A stretch of 64,000 bases of DNA, from the NCBI GenBank assembly GCA_963789565.1, contig CAWBKX010000002.1, positions 2,418,001 to 2,482,000 on the forward strand, read 5' to 3'. Of this stretch, positions 49,747-57,244 are shown in pieces (within the stretch, counting starts at the first letter, position 1; each line of letters begins with the position of its first letter). The notes beneath the pieces were generated by a model that saw nothing but the letters and a program-made list of their open reading frames with translations, had not been told where the DNA came from and searched no databases. The DNA comes from CALAGB01 sp963789565 (GTDB lineage Bacteria > Chloroflexota > Chloroflexia > Thermomicrobiales > Thermomicrobiaceae). The translations under genes were made by a program, and so were the position numbers.

Positions 49747-50901
49747 ATGAGCGGGCAAGGTCCAGGCCCCAGTCCCGACATCGCGATCGTGGGCGGCGGC
49801 ATCATCGGCTGCTCGCTTGCCTATCAACTGGCGCGCAACGGACTGTCGGTGATGGTCATTGAACGAGGCGCCGTGGGGCGAGAAGCCTCCGGAGCGTCCG
49901 CTGGGATCATCTCGCCGCCCTCTTCAATCGACACTCCGCGCGTCAAAGCGGAACTGACCGCCGATAGCATCCTGGCCTATCCCAACTTCATTGAACGCAT
50001 CGAAGCGGCAACAGGGAGCCGCACCGGATTTCAGCTTCGCGGTGAGATCACCGTCGCCCTCGATGAGTCTGAAGTGTCCGAACTGCAGCTTCTGGCCGAC
50101 TGGCAGTCGGGGCTCGGTTTCCACGTTGATTGGCTCGACGGTCCCGCGGCGCGCGAGCTCGAACCGGTTCTGCCCGAAACCGTCCTGGGAGGCATCCTTG
50201 TTCTCGAGGCGGCCAGCGTCTTCTCGTACGATTTGACACGCGTCACGGCCGAGGCGGCCATGCGCGCCGGTGCGCACATCGTCGATCATACGCCGGTGAT
50301 TGGGCTCGCCGTAGAACATGGACGTGTCATTGGTTTGCGCCTGACAGAGGGATTCCTTCCCGCGGGGCAGGTCGTGCTGGCCGCGGGCGCCTGGACCGCA
50401 CAGTTGGCCGGCGATGCCGCGCGCGTCGTCCCAACCTTTCCTTCCAAGGGCCAGATGCTGGCGATTGCCGGCGCGCCACGGATGCCGTACCGCATCATCG
50501 GACGTTATGGCGGCGGGCACCTGGTTCCGCGCACCGATGGCACGGTCGCGGTCGGCGCGACCAAGGAGCGCGTCGGGTTCGACAAGCGCATTGTGGCGTC
50601 GAACACACAGTGGTGTCTCGATCTCGCGGCCGAGATCGCTCCCTCCCTCTTGCACGGCGAGATCACCTCGATGTGGACCGGGTTGCGCCCCGGTTCGGCG
50701 GACGACCAGCCAATCATGGGCCGCGTGCCCGGCGTTGACGGTCTCTGGGTGGCGACCGGGCATTATCAAACCGGGATTCAAATGGCGGTCATCACCGCCG
50801 ACCTGCTGGCAAGCTCGATCTTGGTCGGCTCGTCCGACCCGCGGCTGGAAGCGTTCAGCGTGTCGCGATTTGCCCGTCAGCCAGGTCTTGGGTCGATCTG
50901 A
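49747..50901 (+). CDS. FAD-dependent oxidoreductase, glycine oxidase (ThiO)/DAO-like
   Basis: 384 residues. PDIAIVGGGIIGCSLAYQLARNGLSVMVIERG is the FAD-binding Rossmann fold with GxGxxG. GREASGASAGIISPP, GGILVLEAASVFSYDLTRVTAEAAMRAGA and MWTGLRPGSADDQPIMGRVPGVDGLWVATGHYQTGIQMA complete the DAO family pattern; TGLRP is the substrate carboxylate-binding arginine motif. It oxidises an amino acid or imino acid to the imine with H2O2. It overlaps the end of the BTAD regulator gene tail to tail by 47 bp. Confidence 0.85.
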   Translation: MSGQGPGPSPDIAIVGGGIIGCSLAYQLARNGLSVMVIERGAVGREASGASAGIISPPSSIDTPRVKAELTADSILAYPNFIERIEAATGSRTGFQLRGEITVALDESEVSELQLLADWQSGLGFHVDWLDGPAARELEPVLPETVLGGILVLEAASVFSYDLTRVTAEAAMRAGAHIVDHTPVIGLAVEHGRVIGLRLTEGFLPAGQVVLAAGAWTAQLAGDAARVVPTFPSKGQMLAIAGAPRMPYRIIGRYGGGHLVPRTDGTVAVGATKERVGFDKRIVASNTQWCLDLAAEIAPSLLHGEITSMWTGLRPGSADDQPIMGRVPGVDGLWVATGHYQTGIQMAVITADLLASSILVGSSDPRLEAFSVSRFARQPGLGSI

Positions 50902-53900
50902 CCGGGCGACTATCCGCGCGAGAGATGTCACCGCTGTCTCTTGAGCCGCACCCCGGGCCGGGCACGTTTGTCTTGCTGAGCGGACGCCGAAGCATCTCCA
51001 AGGCGAGATCGAAGGCCTCATCAAACGTACAGCGTCGGCCCTCCTCCCACGCATCGAAGAGTGCCGTGGCGTCAAGCTTCGCCGTAAGCAGATCGACGGC
51101 ATGCTCGTATTCACTGCGTAACCGCTCTGATTCAAGTGGGAAACCGAGCGCCTCGCGAAGAGCTTCCGCTGCTCCAAATAGTCGTGCCGCGACCTTCGGT
51201 CGGCCGAAGGTCGCCTCCAACTCTCCCACGTGACGAATGAGATCGACCAGCTCTGGGATCTCGCCCATGGATTTTGAGCGAGTCGCGCTCTCCTGGTAAT
51301 AGTGTTGGGCACTCGTAGGATCGTTGCAGCAGAGGGCTACATGACCGAGATTCTTGAACGTGTGCGAGATTTGCGGTTCGTCGGCGAGCCCGAAGAACAA
51401 TGTGAGACTTTCTTGCAGAATATCTCGTGCTCGCCGGTAATTTCCTTGGGCGCGAGCAGCGACGCCGAGATTGCTCAAGGTGAATGCGGTGCCGCGATGA
51501 TTGTTGATTCGGCGCTGTTCGGTAAGGACCGCTTCGAGCCGTGAAACCGCCTCGTCAATGTTTCCCAAGTTCAGGGCCAGACCACCGAGGTTGTGTTGGG
51601 CACGAACCGCGCTCGCAGCGTCACCGGCGCGCTCCGCTAGCGCGAGGCTCTGTTCCCAATGCGTTCGAGCCGCTTCATTGTCGCTCCGCTCGAGGTCCAG
51701 GATGCCCATGCTGTTCAACGTTCGAGCCCGACCTATATCCGATTCCAGGAAGGTCCACAGTTCCAAACTCCGATCCAGGAGCAGGGCCGCATCGTCATAG
51801 TCGCCCTGTCTGCGCGCCAGTTCAGCCGCGCCACGTAGCGCCTCCGCACGTGCGGACGTTGCGTTTTCTTCGCTGATGGTCAGCAGCTCTCCCAGCCATT
51901 GGCGCCCCTCGCCGATGTTCCCGTGAACGCTCCAAAACTCCCACAGAGACGAGGCAATCCGAAGTCCAAAATCAACGTTGCCGGTGTCGATTGACCATTG
52001 TAGTGCCGTCCGGAAGTTGTCTTGCTCCACCACCACGTGCCGAAGCCATCTGTCGGACCGCGGCCCTTCCAATCGCGCGTCCACCTGCTCGACCAGCTCG
52101 GCGAAGTACTTGGCGTACCGTTCCCGAACCGCATCGGTTTCTCCGCTTTCGTCCAGCAGGTGTGCGGCGAAGGCGCGGATCGGTTCCAACATGCGAAAGC
52201 GGCGGGCCTCGGCAGAGTCGTCCACGTCACTCAGGATGAGGCTCGCGTCAACGAGCGCGGTCATGGCGTCCAGATTTGCATCATCGTCGACTCTATCGAC
52301 GACAGACGCCGACTCCAGCTCCCAACCTCCAGCGAAGGCGCTCAAACGCCGGAACAGCCGCTGCTGGTTCTCGTCCAACAGGTCATAGCTCCAGCGGATG
52401 GCGCTCTCAAGAGTCTGTTGCCGCTCTGGCGCATCGCGTCGTCCGTGGCTCAAGAGAGCGAGCGGCCGGTCGAGTCGCGCGAGCGTCTCCGATGGTGTGA
52501 GTACGGCGCTACGAGCGGCGGCAAGCTCGATCGCGAGTGGCATGCCCGCGAGTCGCCGAGATATTTCCGCGATCGCGGTTAAATTGGTGTCGGTCAGGCG
52601 GAGCTGCGGATCGACTTCTCTTGCACGCTGGATAAACAGCGACACGGCCGGGCACGACGCAAGCGTCGCTACTGACGCCACGGTTTGCGCGTCGGGATGA
52701 CGCAGGGGCGGGACCGGGAACTCCTGTTCCCCGCGCAGGCGCAGGCGCGTGCGGCTGGTGAGGAGCATATGGAGGCTGGGCGAAGCGGAGAGAATCTGGG
52801 TGAACTGCGTCCCCACTTGCGATACTTGCTCGACGTTGTCCAGCACCAACAGCATGCACCGGTGGCGCAATTCAGAGATGACACGCTCACTGAGCGGCAT
52901 GCGTCCTGCCTCCCGCAGCCCCAACGCTTGAGCGATCACCGGTATCACGTGCCGGGCATCGGCGATTGACGCGAGAGATATGAAGAGGACGCCATCCGCG
53001 AAGGAGGTCGACACTGCGTGCGCGAGTGCGATCGCCAGACGTGTTTTACCGATGCCGCTGGGTCCGACGAGCGTGAGAAGCCTGGACCTCCGAATCAGTT
53101 GACGCAGTTCGGCGATCTCTTGTTCGCGGCCGATCAGGTCATCCAACGGCCGTGGCAGGTTTGACCGTGCTGCCATTTCGACAAATGGTCGCGACAATTC
53201 CACTTGTCCCGTCGGCAGGACAGATTCCAGCAGTTCACCACGACGTATGGTCTCGGCCAGCTCGCAGGTGACCGCGTCCGGCGCGACGCCGAGCTCACGC
53301 TCGAGAATCGAGCGCAACTGGTCATATTGCGCGAGTGCCAAAGACCTTCGATCGGTATGGGCATAGAGCCGCATGAGACGAACGTGGGCGGCTTCGTCGA
53401 CCGGTTCGACTTCGACCAACCTCTGCAGCGTCTCGATGGCCCGATCGATCTCGCGCCGATTCCGATAGAGCTCCGCAAGTCGAGACAGCACCGTGAGATA
53501 GCTTGCCCTTAGCGACGCGCGTCGACCGGCCACTCCATCGTCATAGAGATCGTCTGGCAACAGGTCACCCGCGTAGAGCGAGAACGCGCGCTCGTAGAGC
53601 TCGGGGTCGCTGCCGCGCCACGCGGCCGCAACGGCCTCGGTGAACGCGTCGACATCCGTCCAGATCAGATCCGGCGGTCCAAGCGTGATCAGGTTCCCTT
53701 TTCGCTGCAACAGCGGTGCGATTGAATCTGCTTCTGAGATCAGCTTGCGGGCGGTGAAGAGGCTGTACCGGAGATTTCTGGTCGCGGCGACCTGTTCCGC
53801 ATCTGGCCAGAGCGCGTCCATCAGCTGCTCGCGGTGCAGCTGATAGTTAGGTGCGAGCGCCAGGAGTTTGACGAGCGTAGCGGACGTCCGCAGTCGCCAA

Positions 53901-53983
53901 GACGACGCTGGAACGACTCGCCGACCAACCGTTACCTCGAATTGCCCCAGCATGTGGATAGACAGATGTGTCGATCCGGTCAC
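50855..53983 (-). CDS. Large regulator: BTAD/SARP DNA-binding + ATPase (NB-ARC-like) + TPR
   Basis: 1,042 residues. The OmpR/SARP-type winged helix starts at HLSIHMLGQFEVTVGRRVVPASSWR. The BTAD helical repeats follow to about residue 230 (DLIWTDVDAFTEAV, AHVRLMRLYAHTDRRSLALAQYDQL). An AAA/NB-ARC ATPase has the Walker A LLTLVGPSGIGKTRLA and the Walker B MLLVLDNVEQV, then TSRTRLRLRGEQEFPVPPL. The C-terminal 400 residues are TPR repeats. GTG 53983 is used because the winged helix begins there; TTG 54061 is an alternative. Such SARP proteins bind 11-bp-spaced repeats; one such pair lies upstream (54079-54098). Confidence 0.85.
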   Translation of the reverse strand: MTGSTHLSIHMLGQFEVTVGRRVVPASSWRLRTSATLVKLLALAPNYQLHREQLMDALWPDAEQVAATRNLRYSLFTARKLISEADSIAPLLQRKGNLITLGPPDLIWTDVDAFTEAVAAAWRGSDPELYERAFSLYAGDLLPDDLYDDGVAGRRASLRASYLTVLSRLAELYRNRREIDRAIETLQRLVEVEPVDEAAHVRLMRLYAHTDRRSLALAQYDQLRSILERELGVAPDAVTCELAETIRRGELLESVLPTGQVELSRPFVEMAARSNLPRPLDDLIGREQEIAELRQLIRRSRLLTLVGPSGIGKTRLAIALAHAVSTSFADGVLFISLASIADARHVIPVIAQALGLREAGRMPLSERVISELRHRCMLLVLDNVEQVSQVGTQFTQILSASPSLHMLLTSRTRLRLRGEQEFPVPPLRHPDAQTVASVATLASCPAVSLFIQRAREVDPQLRLTDTNLTAIAEISRRLAGMPLAIELAAARSAVLTPSETLARLDRPLALLSHGRRDAPERQQTLESAIRWSYDLLDENQQRLFRRLSAFAGGWELESASVVDRVDDDANLDAMTALVDASLILSDVDDSAEARRFRMLEPIRAFAAHLLDESGETDAVRERYAKYFAELVEQVDARLEGPRSDRWLRHVVVEQDNFRTALQWSIDTGNVDFGLRIASSLWEFWSVHGNIGEGRQWLGELLTISEENATSARAEALRGAAELARRQGDYDDAALLLDRSLELWTFLESDIGRARTLNSMGILDLERSDNEAARTHWEQSLALAERAGDAASAVRAQHNLGGLALNLGNIDEAVSRLEAVLTEQRRINNHRGTAFTLSNLGVAARAQGNYRRARDILQESLTLFFGLADEPQISHTFKNLGHVALCCNDPTSAQHYYQESATRSKSMGEIPELVDLIRHVGELEATFGRPKVAARLFGAAEALREALGFPLESERLRSEYEHAVDLLTAKLDATALFDAWEEGRRCTFDEAFDLALEMLRRPLSKTNVPGPGCGSRDSGDISRADSRPVRSTQDLADGQIATR

Positions 53984-54062
53984 GACGACCCCCAGAAGAT
54001 GTGATGGATCTCGTGCGTATTGGATGAGTCCATCGTATCGCCGGATCAAACCTTCAGTCAAA

Positions 54063-54098
54063 TTGAGCGTTTGCGCTCAACAAACGCGTAACAAACGC
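54063..54098. promoter_or_regulatory. Operator cluster upstream of the BTAD gene: palindrome and 11-bp direct repeat
   Basis: TTGAGCG-tttg-CGCTCAA is an 18-bp palindrome at 54063-54080. AACAAACGC repeats exactly at 54079-54087 and 54090-54098, 11 bp apart. The repeat resembles AATAACGC at the PLA2 promoter (6 of 8 positions when aligned at ACGC). The position between divergent genes suggests autoregulation. Confidence 0.45.
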
Positions 54099-54110
54099 CG
54101 AGCGTTCAGC

Positions 54111-54524
54111 ATGGACGCGTACCTGCTGATACGTCTCGTTTTCACCGGACCTAAACGGAATGCGTGGGGGGCGCTGCCAATGCGCATCATCGTCGGCCGC
54201 GCACGCGTTCCTCCGCAGCTCCCGGGTCAGCCAGGGATCTTCAGCCTGGCAGGTGAAGAGCACCTGCGAGAACGAATGCAAGAGGCTGGGTATACATCGA
54301 TCGATACGCGCGTCGAGTCAAATCCGCTTCGAATGAGATCAGCCACGGAATTCGGACAATTCGCCCGGGAAGCGTTTGGCGGTTTCAACTCGGTGATGAT
54401 GCATCTCTCTAAGGCGGAAAGTGCCGAGGTCTGGGCGGAAGTAGCACTGGCGATGAAGCAGTTCGAAGTCGGTGAGGTCTTTGCGGCGCCAAGTGAGGTT
54501 TTGATTGCCTGCGGGGAGAAATAG
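54111..54524 (+). pseudogene. Remnant of a SAM-dependent methyltransferase (C-terminal part only)
   Basis: 138 residues from ATG 54111. VFTGPKRNAWGALPMRIIVGRARVPP, IFSLAGEEHLRERMQEAGYTSIDTRVES and SVMMHLSKAESAEVWAEVALAMKQFE match the C-terminal half of class I methyltransferases of about 270 residues. The SAM-binding N-terminal half is absent, and no matching sequence lies upstream because the BTAD promoter region is there. It is a truncated gene, perhaps left by a deletion that joined it to the regulator. Confidence 0.65.
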
Positions 54525-54813
54525 CAGCTGCCAGACGGGCGTCGTTCGCGACCAACGTCCAAGATGAGCGGCGCGTACGGTTGGATGTCCTTAACGACGT
54601 CGGAGCGAAGGTACCCAGTGGAAGACCGAACACAGTCTCAGTGAGCGTTCGGAGCGTCGTCCACGGGTTTCGTTTCGTGAACGTGGCCGCCGCAAACATG
54701 CACGGGCCAGTTAGTGGTTGCGCGTCCGCACTGGAACTCACCTCGATGACGAATGGTGGCGCTTTTGGGACGGTGAAGACTCACCCGCAGATAAATGGAA
54801 AGGATGATTCTGA

Positions 54814-55233
54814 TTGTCACCCCAAGACATGAGACAGCTCTTAAATCGATATGTAGTCGAAGTGTGGGACAACGCCAACCCCCTACAGGTGGATGAGTTC
54901 CTGAGCCCAGGCTATCAGCGCTACCTCCCTCCGGCAGCCGAGCCTTTGACGATGAGCGACCAAAAGCAACTCTTGGCCAGTTTCCAGGTTGCCTTTCCGG
55001 ATGTCCGGCTCACTCTTGAGGATGTTGTCGTGGAAGGTGATCGGATCGCCTTTCGCTCGACCATGCGGGGCACACATAAGGGGGTATTCCGCGGCATACC
55101 GCCAACTGGCAAGCCGGTTACGATCGCTCTCCTCGATCTCATTCGCATTGAGAACGGCCGATTCGCTGAGCAGTGGGGTGGCCCCAACATGTTGGATCTC
55201 CTCCAACAGCTGGGTGCTGAGATATCTGGCTAA
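54814..55233 (+). CDS. SnoaL-like (ester cyclase) NTF2-fold protein
   Basis: 139 residues. VEVWDNANPLQVDEFLSPGYQRYLPP, LLASFQVAFPDVRLTLEDVVVEGDRIAFRSTMRGTHKGVFRGIPPTGKPVTIALLDLIRIENGRFAEQWGGPNMLDLLQQLG is the standard ester cyclase family pattern. The start is TTG 54814 with AAAGGA 9 bp upstream; ATG 54829 is possible. Function may be a small-ligand cyclase or binding protein. Its neighbours are a truncated methyltransferase and an alpha/beta hydrolase. Confidence 0.8.
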   Translation: MSPQDMRQLLNRYVVEVWDNANPLQVDEFLSPGYQRYLPPAAEPLTMSDQKQLLASFQVAFPDVRLTLEDVVVEGDRIAFRSTMRGTHKGVFRGIPPTGKPVTIALLDLIRIENGRFAEQWGGPNMLDLLQQLGAEISG

Positions 55234-55497
55234 CCAAGAGTGACCAAGTCATGAAACGCATCTGAATCGTGAGTTTCCCGGCTCTGACCAGAGGACAATG
55301 ACGGCCGGAATGACTCGTAAACAGGCGTTCGTCGTTGCTCCACACACCGATCATCGTAATGGGAACCCAGACGAAGCGGAGCAGGTCACGTGCGGCCATT
55401 CGTGATGGGTCGGGCCCAACGGTCATCAACGTTGATTTGTCGAGCGCTATTTAGGCGTCAATCTGCACACTTCCTGACGTGTTATGTGAGGCGAAAA

Positions 55498-56373
55498 ATG
55501 CCGAGAGTTGCTGTCAACGGAACGAGTCTCGAATATGTCGAGCAAGGAGAGGGGCAGCCGATTCTGTTCGTGCACGGCGGTTCCGGTGATCTCAGAACCT
55601 GGAAGGAGGTACTCCCCGCTTTTGGTGCCGACTACCGAGCCATTGCCGTCAGTTGCCGTGGTTATCAACCCAATCAGCCACTTCGGGACGACGAACCCTT
55701 GCCGCTCGATGCACACGTGGCGGACCTCGTCGGATTCGTTCGCGCCCTGGAACTCGCGCCAGTGCATCTCGTCGGTCATTCGTCACCCGGCGGGTTTGGC
55801 AGCCTCCTCTTTGCCACGCGAGAGCCAGCATTACTCCGTTCACTCGTGCTGATTGAGCCTCCGGCTTTTCCGCTTCTCGGGGTCAACATCCCTCCCAAGC
55901 CGCCACAGATTCTCAGGCTGCTGGTTCGTCACCCGCGTATCGCGGCCGGATTCCTGAAGTTTGGCGCGAAGGCAGTGAGACCTGCGATGAAAGCGTTTGA
56001 GCGCGGGGATGACGAACAGGGATTACGACTCTTCGTCGCGGGCAACCTTGGTCCGGCAGCCTTGGCTGAGATACCGCCAGCCCTGCTCCACGCGAGATTT
56101 CAGCAGGGCCTCGAGAACATACGCCCGCTCAAGGCCCAGCTCAAAGCAGGATTTCCGCCAATTTCCGCGGATGAAGTCCGCAAGATCAGTGTGCCCACCC
56201 TGCTGGTAGCGGGCGAACGCAGCAACGCCGTCCTCCGCGGTGTTACGGATCGGCTCGCGGAGCTGCTCCCGAATGTCGCCATGCTCGACATCCCGAACGC
56301 GTCACACAACATGTTCGATACCGATCCGGAAACATTCAACCGCGGCGTTATGGCGTTCCTCGAGACGCACTGA
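55498..56373 (+). CDS. Alpha/beta hydrolase
   Basis: 291 residues. FVHGGSGDLRTW, VSCRGYQ, GHSSPGGFGS (nucleophile elbow with a one-residue insertion relative to GxSxG), LLVAGERSNAV and ASHNMFDTDPE (catalytic His). The elbow GHSSPGG is atypical, and it is not clear which Ser is the nucleophile. Start at 55498 follows GAGGCG. Unknown substrate. Confidence 0.8.
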   Translation: MPRVAVNGTSLEYVEQGEGQPILFVHGGSGDLRTWKEVLPAFGADYRAIAVSCRGYQPNQPLRDDEPLPLDAHVADLVGFVRALELAPVHLVGHSSPGGFGSLLFATREPALLRSLVLIEPPAFPLLGVNIPPKPPQILRLLVRHPRIAAGFLKFGAKAVRPAMKAFERGDDEQGLRLFVAGNLGPAALAEIPPALLHARFQQGLENIRPLKAQLKAGFPPISADEVRKISVPTLLVAGERSNAVLRGVTDRLAELLPNVAMLDIPNASHNMFDTDPETFNRGVMAFLETH

Positions 56374-56571
56374 AGCATGTATCGGATATCAATCCTCGCG
56401 GTGACGTGGCGGAAGCAACGCGAGGTCGACATCCGAATCAATAGGTGTAGCTCTTCGAACGGCAGTCGATCGCGGCTCTGATGGGTCAAGTCGACAGGCG
56501 GCACACTCGCCGCCCACAGTCTCTCTAGACGCAACAATCCCGTTCATGTACGCACCGAAAGGAGCGAAGTC

Positions 56572-56958
56572 ATGGGTGCTGTTACGGTTGCTGGACTGGT
56601 CGCCGATGCCAAGTCGCGTATTCAGAATCTGAACCCATCCGAGGTTCGAACAGAGCTCGATCGCGACGGCGTCGTGCTTATCGATATTCGTGAGGCACAC
56701 GAGATCACCGAAAATGGGGTGATTCCGGGCGCGATCCACGCACCACGCGGAATGATCGAGTTCTACGCTGATCCTACGAGTCCTTACTATCGCGCTGAGT
56801 TTGATCCGGCCAGCCGCATCATTCTGACCTGCGCCTCAGGAGGACGGTCTGCCCTGGCCGTGGATCGACTTCAGCAAATGGGCTTTGCCAATGTTGCCCA
56901 TCTTGACGGTGGGCTCAAGGCTTGGAAAGAGCAAGGGTTCCCGGTTGCCCGAGGTTAG
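56572..56958 (+). CDS. Rhodanese-like sulfurtransferase
   Basis: 128 residues. PSEVRTELDRDGVVLIDIREAHEITENGVIPGAIHAPRGMIEFYADP and ILTCASGGRSALAVDRLQQMGFANVAHLDGGLKAWKEQGFPV are the single-domain rhodanese pattern with the catalytic Cys in CASGGRS. It probably transfers sulfur as a persulfide. AAGGAG is 8 bp before the ATG. Confidence 0.9.
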   Translation: MGAVTVAGLVADAKSRIQNLNPSEVRTELDRDGVVLIDIREAHEITENGVIPGAIHAPRGMIEFYADPTSPYYRAEFDPASRIILTCASGGRSALAVDRLQQMGFANVAHLDGGLKAWKEQGFPVARG

Positions 56959-56989
56959 GCGCAAAGATCGAGGATGGTCGTAGGTCGCC

Positions 56990-57223
56990 GTGGGCATGGC
57001 GGCGTTGGACCTCAACGGACACCCGGCGACGGGCCAGAGCTTTGACGTGGCGGGACCGACGGATGACGGAATTCGTGCCGTCGATGTCTGCGATTCGCGT
57101 GAATCGCTGGACACATTTCAGTGGGAGCGACTGGGTCCCGCCATGAAGAGGCTGAATGTGCCACCACCGGTCAGCACGGCGTGGCCGGTCCACAGTACCC
57201 TGGATGAGCGGTCCAACGGTTGA
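56990..57223 (+). pseudogene. Remnant of an antibiotic-biosynthesis-monooxygenase-like small protein
   Basis: 78 codons from GTG 56990 give SFDVAGPTDDGIRAVDVCDSRESLDTFQWERLGPAMKRLNVPPPVSTAWPVHSTLD. I recognise this as the C-terminal two-thirds of a small dimeric alpha-beta-barrel protein, GPTDDGWRVVDVWESEEAFDAF-like. The N-terminal 25-30 residues and start signal are missing, and no RBS is seen. A decayed or truncated gene. It could also be a functional short protein with an unusual start, but I consider that less likely. Confidence 0.5.
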
Positions 57224-57244
57224 CGGAGCGAGCGGACCTGTGCC

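Noticed and set aside
49924..51312. 462-codon minus-strand frame over the FAD oxidase gene
   Set aside because: Antisense to a clear FAD protein and partly to the BTAD gene; composition is that of a shadow.
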